Positions 25,207 through 34,310 of a stretch of DNA of 64,000 bases are shown here, in pieces (positions within the stretch are counted from its first letter, which is position 1; the number at the start of each line of letters is the position of its first letter). The DNA is from Thermomicrobiales bacterium (lineage in GTDB: Bacteria; Chloroflexota; Chloroflexia; Thermomicrobiales; UBA6265), in contig JAHBVL010000014.1 in the NCBI GenBank assembly GCA_019637585.1, forward strand, positions 1-64,000, in the 5' to 3' direction. The notes under the pieces are model-generated. The model did no database searches, had not been told where the DNA came from, and saw nothing but the letters and a program-made list of their open reading frames with translations. Both the position numbers and the translations under genes were made by a program.

Positions 25207-26322
25207 TTACGGCTGGTTCGGGTTGATCTCTGCCAGGGCGGAGAAGATGTACTGCTGGTCGATCAGCGTGGCGGGATCGATGTCCTCGTCATATTCGAGG
25301 AGTCCGCGGTCGCGGAAAAAGGACTGCAGACTGTTCAGCGCGTCGACATTGACGATGCCGTCGGTGGCGTAGACCGGCGAAACCGCGGCAGCGATGAGCG
25401 CGGCCGGAACCCCCGTGTAGCTCTCGATGATGGCCAGATTCGTCGGATCGGCAAAGCCATTGTCGGAGAGATCCATGACAGCCCGCATGTAGCCGGTGGC
25501 GAACGCCTCGGCCAGTTCGGGATTGTTGGCCAGCCACTCGTCGTTGGCGAAGACCACGGTCGGCTGCACGCCTTCGATCGGAATGTCGGTGACGAGGCGG
25601 ACGGCGATGCCGTCCTGCTCTGCCTGCGTGGCCAGGGGTTCGCCGATCATGGCGGCGTCGATGGCGCCCGATTCGAGCGCGGCGACAGCGTCAGGAAAGG
25701 CCAGTGCCTGAACGTCGACATCGTTGATGGTCAGTCCGCCAGTGGAGAGAGCGGCATTCAGCCAGTATTCGGTGGCGCCTGGTGCGTTGACCGTCACGGT
25801 CTTCCCTTCGAGATCGGCCACTGAGCTGATCTCCCCAGATTCGCAGGACTCCTTCGAGATCATGAGCGGCGTGGCGACAGGATTCCCTTCCTGATGACCC
25901 GGGGCAATGACGGTGATGGGGAGATCCTGCGCGACGGCGTTCCAGAAAGCGGGACCGGCGCCGGCGATGGAGAGGTCGAGATCACCGGTCGCGGTCAGGA
26001 CAACCGGATCCGAACCACCGGGGAACGGCACCAGCTCGACATTGATCCCCTCCTCGGCGAAATAGCCCTTGTCCTGCGCGATCATGACCGGCGCGAAGAT
26101 GGAAACCGGCACATATCCCATTCGGACATTCGTGAGGTCTCCAGGCTTCTCAGGAGCCGGTTCGGGGGTTCCATCGATCGTCACCGATTTGACCGCCGGT
26201 GCGCAGTTGACGGCGGGCGACGCTTCCTGGGCCCGGACAGGTCCAGATGCGACAGCCACGAATGCCGCCAGAAGCACGGCAGTAAGGACGCCCACCCGGG
26301 GGACCATGACCAACGATCTCAT
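25207..26322 (-). CDS. ABC transporter substrate-binding protein (NMT1/THI5/SsuA-like)
   Basis: 371 residues. A cleavable signal (about 8-30, ending near VRAQEASP) is followed by an NMT1-like domain (MGYVPVSIFAPVMIAQDKGYFAEEGINVELVPF, DLDLSIAGAGPAFWNAV, NAPGATEYWLNAAL). The ligand is not deducible: alkanesulfonates, pyrimidine precursors or aromatic acids are known for the family. ATG 26322 is preferred (AGGAG 9 nt upstream); an in-frame ATG lies 21 nt earlier. It heads the operon with ATPase, permease, menA and a phosphoesterase. Confidence 0.85.
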   Translation of the reverse strand: MRSLVMVPRVGVLTAVLLAAFVAVASGPVRAQEASPAVNCAPAVKSVTIDGTPEPAPEKPGDLTNVRMGYVPVSIFAPVMIAQDKGYFAEEGINVELVPFPGGSDPVVLTATGDLDLSIAGAGPAFWNAVAQDLPITVIAPGHQEGNPVATPLMISKESCESGEISSVADLEGKTVTVNAPGATEYWLNAALSTGGLTINDVDVQALAFPDAVAALESGAIDAAMIGEPLATQAEQDGIAVRLVTDIPIEGVQPTVVFANDEWLANNPELAEAFATGYMRAVMDLSDNGFADPTNLAIIESYTGVPAALIAAAVSPVYATDGIVNVDALNSLQSFFRDRGLLEYDEDIDPATLIDQQYIFSALAEINPNQP

Positions 26323-26420
26323 CGTTCTGTTGCTCCTGTTCATCGTTTCCGAATAATCAGACTGTCATCGCGCCGGACGCTGGCGCATTCCACAGAGAAA
26401 GCTGATTCCGTTTTCGCGAT

Positions 26421-27119
26421 CTAATAGCCCTTGCCGGATTTGAAACCTTCCAGTGTGAACGCGTCGCCCCGGATGAACTCCATCACGCGGCGTTCGCGGT
26501 CGCGGATCGAGGCGACCGCGTCGGGCAAACCGGCGAGCGTGTCGCTGGGAACGACGACGATGCCGTTGGCATCGCCGTGCAAGATGTCGCCGGTGTTGAT
26601 CCATTCGCCATCCATGAACACCGGGTCGCCGACTTCATGGATCGCGAAATTGCCGTGGGCCACCACCGCGTACTGCGCGTAGTAATGGAAACCGAGCGCT
26701 TCGACCTCAGCCAGATCGCGGTATCCGCCGTCGGTGACCATACCCACCGCGCCGAGGCGCATCGCGAGGGTGGTCATGACCTCGCCCGCATAGGCGCAGC
26801 GCGAGGGTTCGCCACTAATGTCCTGCATCACGATGACCGACGGAGACGGCATCTTCGCCAGGGCGTCCCACATCGTGTAGAACCCCTCCTTGCCAACCAC
26901 AGGACCGCGCGGATTCGAGACCTTGACCGTCAGCGCCTGGCCAACCATGGCCCCAGTTGCCGGCACCATGGAGCGAATCTTGCCGCCGATATAGCCTTCT
27001 GCCCGTTCCCGGGCGGAGACCAGCTCGATCGCGTTGGCGATGGTTGGCGAATCGACGGAACGGAGAAACTCCAGCGCTTCTGCGCTCAGGGTCGCTGCTG
27101 GTGGCTCGAACTCGGTCAC
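26421..27119 (-). CDS. RraA/HMG-CHA aldolase-family protein
   Basis: 232 residues. The family core is DGGYRDLAEVEALGF, which contains the Arg-Asp-x-x-Glu metal/substrate motif of class II pyruvate aldolases (HMG/CHA aldolase) also seen in RraA. The C-terminus has GDILHGDANGIVVVP. Older annotations called such proteins dimethylmenaquinone methyltransferase (MenG), which is wrong for this fold. An aldolase or oxaloacetate decarboxylase role is most likely. GTG 27119 has GGAG 5 nt upstream. It lies between the ABC-menA operon and ispG, with short gaps. Confidence 0.8.
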   Translation of the reverse strand: MTEFEPPAATLSAEALEFLRSVDSPTIANAIELVSARERAEGYIGGKIRSMVPATGAMVGQALTVKVSNPRGPVVGKEGFYTMWDALAKMPSPSVIVMQDISGEPSRCAYAGEVMTTLAMRLGAVGMVTDGGYRDLAEVEALGFHYYAQYAVVAHGNFAIHEVGDPVFMDGEWINTGDILHGDANGIVVVPSDTLAGLPDAVASIRDRERRVMEFIRGDAFTLEGFKSGKGY

Positions 27120-27158
27120 GATCACTCCTTTGCCGGTTTCTTGGCGGTGGCTACAGCC

Positions 27159-28334
27159 TCAGGATACGGACGTGAGGGTCAGCATTGGTTTGTACTGGCC
27201 CTCGAAGACGGGTTCGTCGGCGACGCCATTGCGGCGATCCTCGACGACCTGCAGGATCTCACGTTTGAGCGCATCGATCATCTCGTCTTCGGGGATGGTC
27301 TTGACGATTTTGCCTTTGCGAAAGATGACCCCCTTGGCGTTGCCAGCGGCCAGGCCGACATCGGCGTCGCGCGCTTCGCCCGGGCCATTGACCACGCAGC
27401 CCATCACCGCGACCCGGATCGGGTCGTCGATCTTGAGCAGGAAATCGTCGATCTCGTTGGCGATCCGGAAGAGATCGACCTCGACGCGGCCGCAGGTTGG
27501 GCAGGCGATCATCGTCGCACCCTTCTGGCGCAACTCGAGCGATTTGAGGATCTCGAATCCGACGAAGACTTCCTCGGTCGGATTGGTGGTCAGCGAAACG
27601 CGAATCGTGTCGCCGATGCCCAGCGCGAGGAGGGTGCCCAGCCCGACTGCCGAGCGAACGCTGCCGGCCCTTGGCGTCCCCGCTTCGGTGACGCCAAGGT
27701 GGAGCGGATAGTCGTTGGGCAGTGCAGCGAAGCGACGGTATGCCTCGAGCATGACCGGTACCTCGAACGCCTTCAGACTGACCTTGATCAGCCCGAAGTC
27801 GAGATCTTCCAGAATCTTGATGTGACCCAGCGCACTGCGCACCATCCACTCGGCCCGCAGCTCGATCTGGGTGGCGTTCTTCTGCGCCATTTCGTCGACG
27901 AACTCAGGAGTCATCGGCGCCACCGAACCGTAGTTCACCCCGATGCGAATCGGCGTGCCGCGCTTCTTGGCCAGCTCGACGACTTCGACGACATCCTCAT
28001 GCTTGCGGATGTTGCCCGGATTGAGCCGGAGCCCATGAATGCCTGCTTCGAGTGCTTTGAGCGCCAGGGTGTGCTCAAAATGAATATCGGCAATGAGCGG
28101 AACGGCTGCGAAGGGAACGATGTCCGGCAACGCCGCCGCGGCCTTACGGTCGGGAACGGCGATGCGGACGACCTCGCATCCGGCGTCGGCCAGCTCCTGA
28201 ACCTGGGCGAGGGTCTCCGCCGGGTTGCGCGTATCTGCAGTCGCCATCGACTGCACGACGATTGGATTGTCGCCACCGATCTTGACGCCGCCAACATCGA
28301 GAACGCGGGTTGGGCGGCGAGGGGCTACGAGCAT
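27159..28334 (-). CDS. ispG: 4-hydroxy-3-methylbut-2-enyl-diphosphate synthase (IspG/GcpE)
   Basis: Reduces methylerythritol cyclodiphosphate to HMBPP with a [4Fe-4S] cluster, the penultimate step of the MEP isoprenoid pathway. It has 391 residues. The TIM-barrel part (VQSMATADTRNPAETLAQV, LIADIHFEHTLAL) is followed by the cluster domain with CPTCGRVEVD and GCVVNGPGEARDAD, giving three Cys plus Glu ligands. GGGAGGAG precedes the ATG. It is 18 nt downstream of rseP, matching the widespread (dxr-)rseP-ispG order, although dxr is not present here. Confidence 0.95.
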   Translation of the reverse strand: MLVAPRRPTRVLDVGGVKIGGDNPIVVQSMATADTRNPAETLAQVQELADAGCEVVRIAVPDRKAAAALPDIVPFAAVPLIADIHFEHTLALKALEAGIHGLRLNPGNIRKHEDVVEVVELAKKRGTPIRIGVNYGSVAPMTPEFVDEMAQKNATQIELRAEWMVRSALGHIKILEDLDFGLIKVSLKAFEVPVMLEAYRRFAALPNDYPLHLGVTEAGTPRAGSVRSAVGLGTLLALGIGDTIRVSLTTNPTEEVFVGFEILKSLELRQKGATMIACPTCGRVEVDLFRIANEIDDFLLKIDDPIRVAVMGCVVNGPGEARDADVGLAAGNAKGVIFRKGKIVKTIPEDEMIDALKREILQVVEDRRNGVADEPVFEGQYKPMLTLTSVS

Positions 28335-28352
28335 CTCAAGGTGCTCCTCCCA

Positions 28353-29696
28353 CTAACGGAGAAACGAGTCGCCGCCAATGATTCGTTTGATATCGTTGAA
28401 GGCGATGATGAACATAAGACCAATAAGCATCACGATTCCGACCATGTGGACCAGCCCCTCTTTTTCCGGGGCGATACGCTTGCCACGAATGACTTCGATC
28501 AACACGAAGAGGAGCCGCCCTCCGTCGAGCGCCGGCAGAGGCAGCAAGTTCAGGAATGCCAGGTTGAGCGACAGAATGATGGCCAGATTGGCCAGGGTCA
28601 CCCACTGCGGCAAGGTGCTTTCCTTGATCAGCTCGCTGGTCAGCTGACCCATGCCGACCGGTCCGGCCACCTGTCCGAGGCTGTCGGTGTTGGTGAAGAC
28701 GTACCGAATGCTCTCGAACATCAGCTTCGTGGCGTCCCACGCTTCCTGGAAACCGCGCGGAATGACCTTCAGCGGAGGGACGTCCTCGAAAATGGGCGCT
28801 TCACGCAACGTTTCGAATCCGGTGGTCAGGATGAGACTCTCACCGGTGACCAGTGACGGAACGACGATCTCGGTGTCGTAGATCTGCCCGTTGCGCTCGT
28901 ATTGGACGGGGAGCGCCGCATCCTCGAAGCGCCGCAGCTCTGTTTGCAGAACGTAGGCGTTGTCGATCGTGCGGTTGTTGGCGGAAACCATGCGATCGCC
29001 AACCTGAATGCCGGCGGCAGCCAAAGCGGAATCGGGTGTTATCTGATCGACGAAGACGTCGCTGACGGTCCGTTGAGCGAGGTTGACGCCGACCCGGCCC
29101 TCGCCTTCCGGCGGGTTCTCCCGCGGCGTGAGCGTCGTATCGACCAGCGAGCCACGTCGTTCGAGGGTGACCGTGATCTCGTTGCCCGCATTTTTCCTCG
29201 TGGAGTTGACGATTTCCTGCGTTTGGTCGACCTCTTTGCCGTCGATGGCCACGATCCGGTCGCCGGGTTGCCACCCGGCTTTGGCCGCCGGCGAGCCCGG
29301 CGCCACGGCGTCGATGTAGTTCTCGTACTGCGGCAGACCGTTGACGCCGACGACGAAGATCATCAGCACGATAGCCAGCAGCAGATTCATGATCACGCCG
29401 GCGGAGAGAAAGAAGGCTCGTTTGGCGGGCGGCTGGGCGTTCATCGAGTCGGGGTCCATATCCGCCCCGTCCTCGCCCTTGACCCGGACAAACCCCCCGA
29501 ACGGGATCCAGTTGATCGACCAGAGCACGCCCTTGCGGGTGAAACCGAACATCCTGGGCGGAATGCCGATGCCGAACTCTTCGACTTTGACCCCGCACAT
29601 GCGGGCAGCCACGAAGTGACCGACTTCGTGGACGAAGATCAGGACACCCAGGATCGGTATGATGTAGAGACCGTTGAGAAAACTGCTGGAGAACAC
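28353..29696 (-). CDS. rseP: Site-2 intramembrane zinc protease RseP
   Basis: Cleaves membrane-spanning segments of anti-sigma factors or signal peptides. It has 447 residues. HEVGH (about 23-27) in the first membrane span and NLLPLPALDGGRL near the C-terminus supply the zinc ligands. Two PDZ domains (about 120-190 and 205-290) lie between, as in E. coli RseP. The start is GTG with CGGAG upstream. Cotranscribed with ispG. No anti-sigma factor target is encoded nearby. Confidence 0.92.
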   Translation of the reverse strand: MFSSSFLNGLYIIPILGVLIFVHEVGHFVAARMCGVKVEEFGIGIPPRMFGFTRKGVLWSINWIPFGGFVRVKGEDGADMDPDSMNAQPPAKRAFFLSAGVIMNLLLAIVLMIFVVGVNGLPQYENYIDAVAPGSPAAKAGWQPGDRIVAIDGKEVDQTQEIVNSTRKNAGNEITVTLERRGSLVDTTLTPRENPPEGEGRVGVNLAQRTVSDVFVDQITPDSALAAAGIQVGDRMVSANNRTIDNAYVLQTELRRFEDAALPVQYERNGQIYDTEIVVPSLVTGESLILTTGFETLREAPIFEDVPPLKVIPRGFQEAWDATKLMFESIRYVFTNTDSLGQVAGPVGMGQLTSELIKESTLPQWVTLANLAIILSLNLAFLNLLPLPALDGGRLLFVLIEVIRGKRIAPEKEGLVHMVGIVMLIGLMFIIAFNDIKRIIGGDSFLR

Positions 29697-29852
29697 GAAT
29701 TGGCTCCGTTAGGGGAGCGGGAGTGCTCGCATCAGCAGGAGCGCCCGATCCAATCGGGAATGGTACCACTGCGGGCGTGCTTGACTCAGGTGCAGGGGGA
29801 GTCCATGCTTTGAATGCAGCGCCGGAACCAACGCATCGAAAGGCATGCTGAG

Positions 29853-30410
29853 ATGTCCATCGCCTCTGAATTGCTCACCGTCGACCAACTCGACCAGTTT
29901 CCGAATGATGGCAAGCGCCGGGAGATCATTGAAGGAGAGCTTCACGTGTCGCCAGCACCGGTCAGAGATCACCAATTCCTGGTCAAACGAGTACTGGGCT
30001 TGCTGGTTCGAGAGATCGATGACAAGGGTCACGGCGAGGCGTTCCCCGGACCGGTCGATGTTCGCTTTTCGCCCGGAGACCAGATGCAACCCGACGTGAT
30101 CGCACTCAGTAACGGCAGACCCGACGCCTACCAGGATCATGTGATGCATGGTGCGCCAGATATCGTTGTGGAGATCCTTTCTCCATCCAACGAGAGCTAC
30201 GACAGGGTCGAGAAGCGGCGTCTCTATGAAGTAAACGGCGTGGCTGAGTACTGGATCATCGATCCCACATCTCGCGACATGACGATCCTCCGCCTGACCA
30301 ACGGTGTCTACGCCGAAACCGCATCGGAGAACGGTCTCCTCCGATCGACGGCCATCGTCGATCTCACGATCGATCCAGCCGCGCTGTTTGCCCGGCCGGG
30401 CGGCGCGTAG
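29853..30410 (+). CDS. Uma2-family (DUF820) restriction-endonuclease-like protein, copy 1
   Basis: 185 residues with the PD-(D/E)XK-type fold of the Uma2 family: DQFPNDGKRREIIEGEL, SPGDQMQPDVIAL, GAPDIVVEILSPSNESYDR, EKRRLYEVNGVAEYWIIDP. The Asp, Glu and Lys positions (QPDV, VVEIL, and Lys of EKRRLY) look intact. The biological role is unknown; the family is amplified in Cyanobacteria and Chloroflexota. It is followed 25 bp later by a paralogue sharing a 43-nt identical block. Start ATG 29853 has AAAGG about 9 nt upstream. Confidence 0.8.
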   Translation: MSIASELLTVDQLDQFPNDGKRREIIEGELHVSPAPVRDHQFLVKRVLGLLVREIDDKGHGEAFPGPVDVRFSPGDQMQPDVIALSNGRPDAYQDHVMHGAPDIVVEILSPSNESYDRVEKRRLYEVNGVAEYWIIDPTSRDMTILRLTNGVYAETASENGLLRSTAIVDLTIDPAALFARPGGA

Positions 30411-30435
30411 ATTCGACCTGGAAAGGACATCGCCC

Positions 30436-30990
30436 ATGTCGGCTGCAGCAGCGCTCCTCACCGCCGAAGACCTCGACCAGTTTCCGAATGATGGCAAGCG
30501 CCGGGAGATCATTGGAGGAGAGCTATACGTGTCACCAGCGCCAGCGGAGGATCATCAGAACCTCTCGATGATCCTCTCTCATTTCCTGTACGAGACGATC
30601 AATGTGTCTGGCGCCGGAAAGGCGTATGCCTCACCGGTTGACGTCTGGTTCTCCGAAACCGACCGGGTTCAGCCCGACTTGCTGGCGATTCGAGCGGACA
30701 ACCTTGGCATCTACGAGGGCGGCCAAACAGTCCATGGTGCGCCGGATATCGTCGTCGAGATCCTGTCGCCCTCTCCTGAGAACTACGACCGAATCGAGAA
30801 GAGACAGCTCTATGAGAAGCACGGTGTCTCTGAGTACTGGATCGTCGATCCGAAGCGCCGGACGCTGACAATCCTCCGCCTCACGGACGTGGGCTACGTG
30901 GAGATCGAATCAGAAAACGGGCTGCTCCGCTCGACGGCGATCACTGCGTTCACAATCGATCCGGCAGCGCTCTTCACGAAAGTGGACTAG
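30436..30990 (+). CDS. Uma2-family (DUF820) restriction-endonuclease-like protein, copy 2
   Basis: 184 residues, colinear with copy 1 and sharing most motif residues (DQFPNDGKRREIIGGEL, VQPDLLAIR, GAPDIVVEILSPSPENYDR, EYWIVDP). A tandem duplicate. GAAAGGA lies about 9 nt before the ATG. The stop codon TAG shares the palindrome CTAG (30987-30990) with the stop of the convergent lipoprotein gene, so the two genes end on the same four bases. Confidence 0.8.
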   Translation: MSAAAALLTAEDLDQFPNDGKRREIIGGELYVSPAPAEDHQNLSMILSHFLYETINVSGAGKAYASPVDVWFSETDRVQPDLLAIRADNLGIYEGGQTVHGAPDIVVEILSPSPENYDRIEKRQLYEKHGVSEYWIVDPKRRTLTILRLTDVGYVEIESENGLLRSTAITAFTIDPAALFTKVD

Positions 30991-32891
30991 CCGGTGCTGT
31001 CGATCCAGACCCAGGGCAAGCTCCATAGGAAGCCATAGCCGTTTGGATAGAAGTTCCGCAGGGTGGTGGTGTAGCCGGTTCGGGCAACGCCAAAGCGGAG
31101 CACACCGATTGGCTGATCTTCCCAGATCATCTGCGATTGCTGGATCAGGAGCTCATTGCGGGCATCGGCGTTGAACTCGCGCCGCTGCGCGGCATCGAGC
31201 GCATCCCAGTCCTCGCTGCAGTAGCTGCCGAAGTTGAGTCCGGATGAGATCGCATCGCAACTGAAGAGGGAGGTCTGGCTGCCGTCTGGCGATGTAGTCA
31301 CGGCCAGCAGCGCCATATCGTAGTCGCGAGTTTCCAGCGCATCGAGGAGCGCCGGACCTGAGATCGAGCGAGGCTCCATCTTGACGCCAATTTCGTCCCA
31401 GGCATCCTGTATGTAGGAGACGATCTGCTCCACGACGGAGTCGCCGCCGGCGTAGATGAACTCGAACTTGAATTCCTCGCCATCTCGCTTGAGTGGCCCC
31501 TTGTCGCCATCCCGCTCCCAACCGGCGGCGGCCAGCAGCTCCAGAGCTCTCTGTGGGTCGAAGGTGTAGACGGGAGTCATCCGGTCGGGCGCGTATGCCG
31601 GGGAGATCGGCGGCTGGGTGCCTGTCGCCGCTTCGCCGAAACCGAGGAAGATACTCTCCGTGATGGCATCGCGATCGAGAGCATAGAAAAGCGCCTGCCG
31701 GACTTCCGGCTCCTGGAAGAGCGCGGTGACGACTGGATCCAGATTCATGCTGTAGAAGGTGAACTGGAAAAAGTCGTAGATCTCGACATTCAACCCGTCG
31801 GTCGCCTGGACCGCTTCCATCTGGGCTGGCGGAATGATTTCCATCACGTTGATCGATTTCTGCTGCAGGGCGATCACGGACGCATCAGCGTTCGGCAGCA
31901 CCTCGATGCGGAATCCGTCGATGAAGGGGACCTTGTCGTAATACTCGTCGTTCCGGACCAGGGAGACACTCGATCCCTGCACCCATTCCTTGAACTTGAA
32001 TGGGCCGGTCCCGACCACGCGCGCCGGATCCTGGCCGGTCGAGCCGCCATCGAACGACCATGCTTCCGGTCCAATCTCGCCCCAGATATGCTCCGGCATG
32101 ATGACCACGGCGCCCGGTCCCTCGTAAAGGAATGTCACGGTTCGCTCGCGAGCCACGATTTCGACCGTGTCGTCATCGATAGCCCGGTAGCTTTCGATGG
32201 CGTCATTGACGATCGACCGGTAGAAAAAGCCAGTGTTGGGGTCGAGCGCGGCGTCGAAACTAAAAATCACGTCCTGGGCGGTGAAATCGACGCCGTCGTG
32301 GAACCTGGCGTCCTCGTTCAGATGGAAGGTGTAGACCAATCCATCGTCGGAAACGTCCCACGAATCAGCGAGACCCGGAACGGGACGTCCATCGACTGGC
32401 GAGACGCCGATCAACCCTTCGTAGATCGCGCCGGTTACATAGACCGTCGGGGCGTCATTGGTGAGCAATCCGTTGACGGTGCTGATGTCGGTCGACTCTC
32501 CGACAACCAGCGTTCCACCCTCTGTAGTTGCCTCATCCATCGGATAGACCGACTGCAGCTGAGCCTGGAACTCGGCCCGGGAGAGGGGAGTGAGGAGCGA
32601 GGGAGCCGCCGCCGATTCCTGGTTCTCCGGGGACGCAGCGGGTACTGGCGAAGCATCCCCGGCTGCCGGAGAAGCCGCTGCCGGCTCCGGGCTTGCGGCG
32701 GTCAGCGGTGTTGCGGGTGGGGCTTCTGTCGCCACCGGGGCCGTGGTCGAAGCCAGTGTGGCTGTGGGATCTGGGTCGTCGCTTCCCCCTCCACATGCCG
32801 CCAGGATGACGGACAGCAATACGGCGACACCAACGAGCGAGAACCAGCGCTGGCGGGCGGCTCGGGAAGCATGGGCGGCTCTCAGGAGCAT
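30987..32891 (-). CDS. Lipoprotein substrate-binding protein, ABC family 5 (peptide type)
   Basis: About 634 residues. A lipoprotein signal (SLVGVAVLLSVILAACGGG, lipobox LAAC) is followed by a long Pro/Ala/Thr/Ser linker (about 40-95), then the family 5 receptor domain (LADSWDVSDDGLVYTFHLNEDARFHDG, VGTGPFKFKEW). Ligand unknown; oligopeptide-like. ATG 32891 has GAGG about 10 nt upstream; the frame extends to 32945. No permease is adjacent, so it must work with a transporter encoded elsewhere. A palindrome over its -10 box suggests repression. It is unlike the other family 5 protein here, which is Tat-exported. Confidence 0.83.
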   Translation of the reverse strand: MLLRAAHASRAARQRWFSLVGVAVLLSVILAACGGGSDDPDPTATLASTTAPVATEAPPATPLTAASPEPAAASPAAGDASPVPAASPENQESAAAPSLLTPLSRAEFQAQLQSVYPMDEATTEGGTLVVGESTDISTVNGLLTNDAPTVYVTGAIYEGLIGVSPVDGRPVPGLADSWDVSDDGLVYTFHLNEDARFHDGVDFTAQDVIFSFDAALDPNTGFFYRSIVNDAIESYRAIDDDTVEIVARERTVTFLYEGPGAVVIMPEHIWGEIGPEAWSFDGGSTGQDPARVVGTGPFKFKEWVQGSSVSLVRNDEYYDKVPFIDGFRIEVLPNADASVIALQQKSINVMEIIPPAQMEAVQATDGLNVEIYDFFQFTFYSMNLDPVVTALFQEPEVRQALFYALDRDAITESIFLGFGEAATGTQPPISPAYAPDRMTPVYTFDPQRALELLAAAGWERDGDKGPLKRDGEEFKFEFIYAGGDSVVEQIVSYIQDAWDEIGVKMEPRSISGPALLDALETRDYDMALLAVTTSPDGSQTSLFSCDAISSGLNFGSYCSEDWDALDAAQRREFNADARNELLIQQSQMIWEDQPIGVLRFGVARTGYTTTLRNFYPNGYGFLWSLPWVWIDSTG

Positions 32892-32936
32892 ACGAACAGG
32901 CACCTCAGCAGGAATGTCCCCATCGGGGAAAAACGT

Positions 32937-32960
32937 CTGCGGCACTATACGATGCCGCAG
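32937..32960 (-). promoter_or_regulatory. Palindromic operator overlapping a -10 box
   Basis: CTGCGGCA (32937-32944) and TGCCGCAG (32953-32960) form perfect 8-bp arms around an 8-bp centre. That centre and the last arm base together hold the minus-strand -10 box TATAGT (32949-32944). This is the promoter of the family 5 lipoprotein gene. A bound dimer would cover the -10 box, the arrangement of a repressor site. Confidence 0.55.
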
Positions 32961-33053
32961 CCCGGTTGTGACTGGCCAACGGTCGAATGCGACGAGCGGG
33001 CGCAGAGGGTGTCTGGGAGACGTCTGGCGGATTCCGCCACGAATCGCACCTTA

Positions 33054-33062
33054 TGTTAGAAT
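33054..33062 (+). promoter_or_regulatory. Extended -10 promoter of alanine dehydrogenase
   Basis: TGTTAGAAT (33054-33062) is an extended -10 element (TGn plus TAGAAT). Transcription would start near 33069, giving about 90 nt of leader before the alanine dehydrogenase ATG. The -35 region is weak, as is usual with extended -10 promoters. Confidence 0.5.
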
Positions 33063-33159
33063 CACGCGGCTCGAAATACCGGGACCAGCCGATTGCTGTC
33101 TGGTGATGCACCGTCCCGGGTCCACATAACATGTCCGGTAGACCGGTCGGAGTAGTGAG

Positions 33160-34302
33160 ATGATTGTTGGCATCCCCGCGGAAGTCAAGGATCGCGAGAA
33201 TCGTGTTGCGGCGACACCGGGTGGTGTTGCCGAATTCGTTCATCGTGGCCACGAGGTCATCGTCGAGAAGTGCGCCGGGGAGGGGAGCGGGTTCAGCGAC
33301 GAGGAGTACGCACGGGCCGGAGCCCGCCTGGTCGATACCCATGCTGAGGTCTTTGCCGCGGCGGAGATGATCATGAAGGTCAAGGAGCCAGTCAAAGCCG
33401 AGTACCAGCTCCTCCGCAAAGACCAGCTGCTTTTCACCTATCTCCACCTGGCAGCCGAAGAAGCGCTGACGCGCGCCCTGATGGAAACCGGCGTCCAGGC
33501 CGTCGCGTATGAAACGGTCCAATTGCCGAATGGCTCGCTCCCCCTTCTGACCCCGATGAGCGAAGTGGCCGGCCGCATGTCGGTTCAGGTGGGCGCTCAC
33601 TATCTGGAACGGACCAATGGTGGTCTGGGGATCCTCCTCGGCGGCGTGCCGGGGGTGCCGCCGGCCAGCGTGGTGATCATCGGAGGCGGAATCGTCGGTC
33701 TCAATGCGGCCCAGATCGCGCTCGGTCTTGGGGCAGCAGTCACGATCGTCGACAAGAATCTCGACCGCCTGCGGCAGCTCGATGACATTCTGCATGGCCG
33801 GATCACCACGTTGGCATCGAATACGCATGCTGTGGCGGAGGCGGTCGCAGGCGCCGATCTGGTGGTTGGCGCCGTACTGATTGCCGGCGCGAAAGCGCCG
33901 CGGCTGGTGACGCGCGAGATGGTCCGTTCCATGCGAACAGGGTCGGTGGTCGTCGACGTGGCTATCGATCAGGGCGGCTGTATCGAAACGGCCAAACCGA
34001 CGTCCCACAGCGCGCCGGTCTATGAGGTCTATGGCGTGGTGCACTACTGTGTTACGAATATGCCGGGCGCTGTGCCGCGGACGAGCACGCTGGCGCTTTC
34101 CAATGCCACGCTGCCCTATGGGCTGGAGCTTGCCGACCATGGTTTGGCGGCCGCTGCGGCCGCTGATCCCGCGCTGGCAGGCGGAATCAACGTGCTCAAT
34201 GGACAGGTGACGCACAAGGGCGTGGCCGATGCTTTCAGTTTGTCATATTCTCCGTGGGAGTCGGCGATCGGGCAGGGCGCCCGAGCTGCCTCGCACGGCT
34301 AG
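33160..34302 (+). CDS. ald: Alanine dehydrogenase
   Basis: Interconverts L-alanine and pyruvate plus ammonia with NAD(H). It has 380 residues, the normal length. The N-terminal part has [18 protein letters not shown] and [10 protein letters not shown] (substrate Arg and Lys); the NAD domain has [35 protein letters not shown] and [21 protein letters not shown] are the family's C-terminal signatures. GGAG lies 6 nt before the ATG. It is followed 8 nt later by the recombinase gene, so the two may share a transcript. Confidence 0.95.
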   Translation: MIVGIPAEVKDRENRVAATPGGVAEFVHRGHEVIVEKCAGEGSGFSDEEYARAGARLVDTHAEVFAAAEMIMKVKEPVKAEYQLLRKDQLLFTYLHLAAEEALTRALMETGVQAVAYETVQLPNGSLPLLTPMSEVAGRMSVQVGAHYLERTNGGLGILLGGVPGVPPASVVIIGGGIVGLNAAQIALGLGAAVTIVDKNLDRLRQLDDILHGRITTLASNTHAVAEAVAGADLVVGAVLIAGAKAPRLVTREMVRSMRTGSVVVDVAIDQGGCIETAKPTSHSAPVYEVYGVVHYCVTNMPGAVPRTSTLALSNATLPYGLELADHGLAAAAAADPALAGGINVLNGQVTHKGVADAFSLSYSPWESAIGQGARAASHG

Positions 34303-34310
34303 AGGAAATA

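Noticed and set aside
26577-28856. A 759-codon open frame on the plus strand opposite the RraA-like and ispG genes
   Set aside because: It is antisense to well-conserved genes, has no recognisable protein, and such long antisense frames are expected in GC-rich coding DNA.
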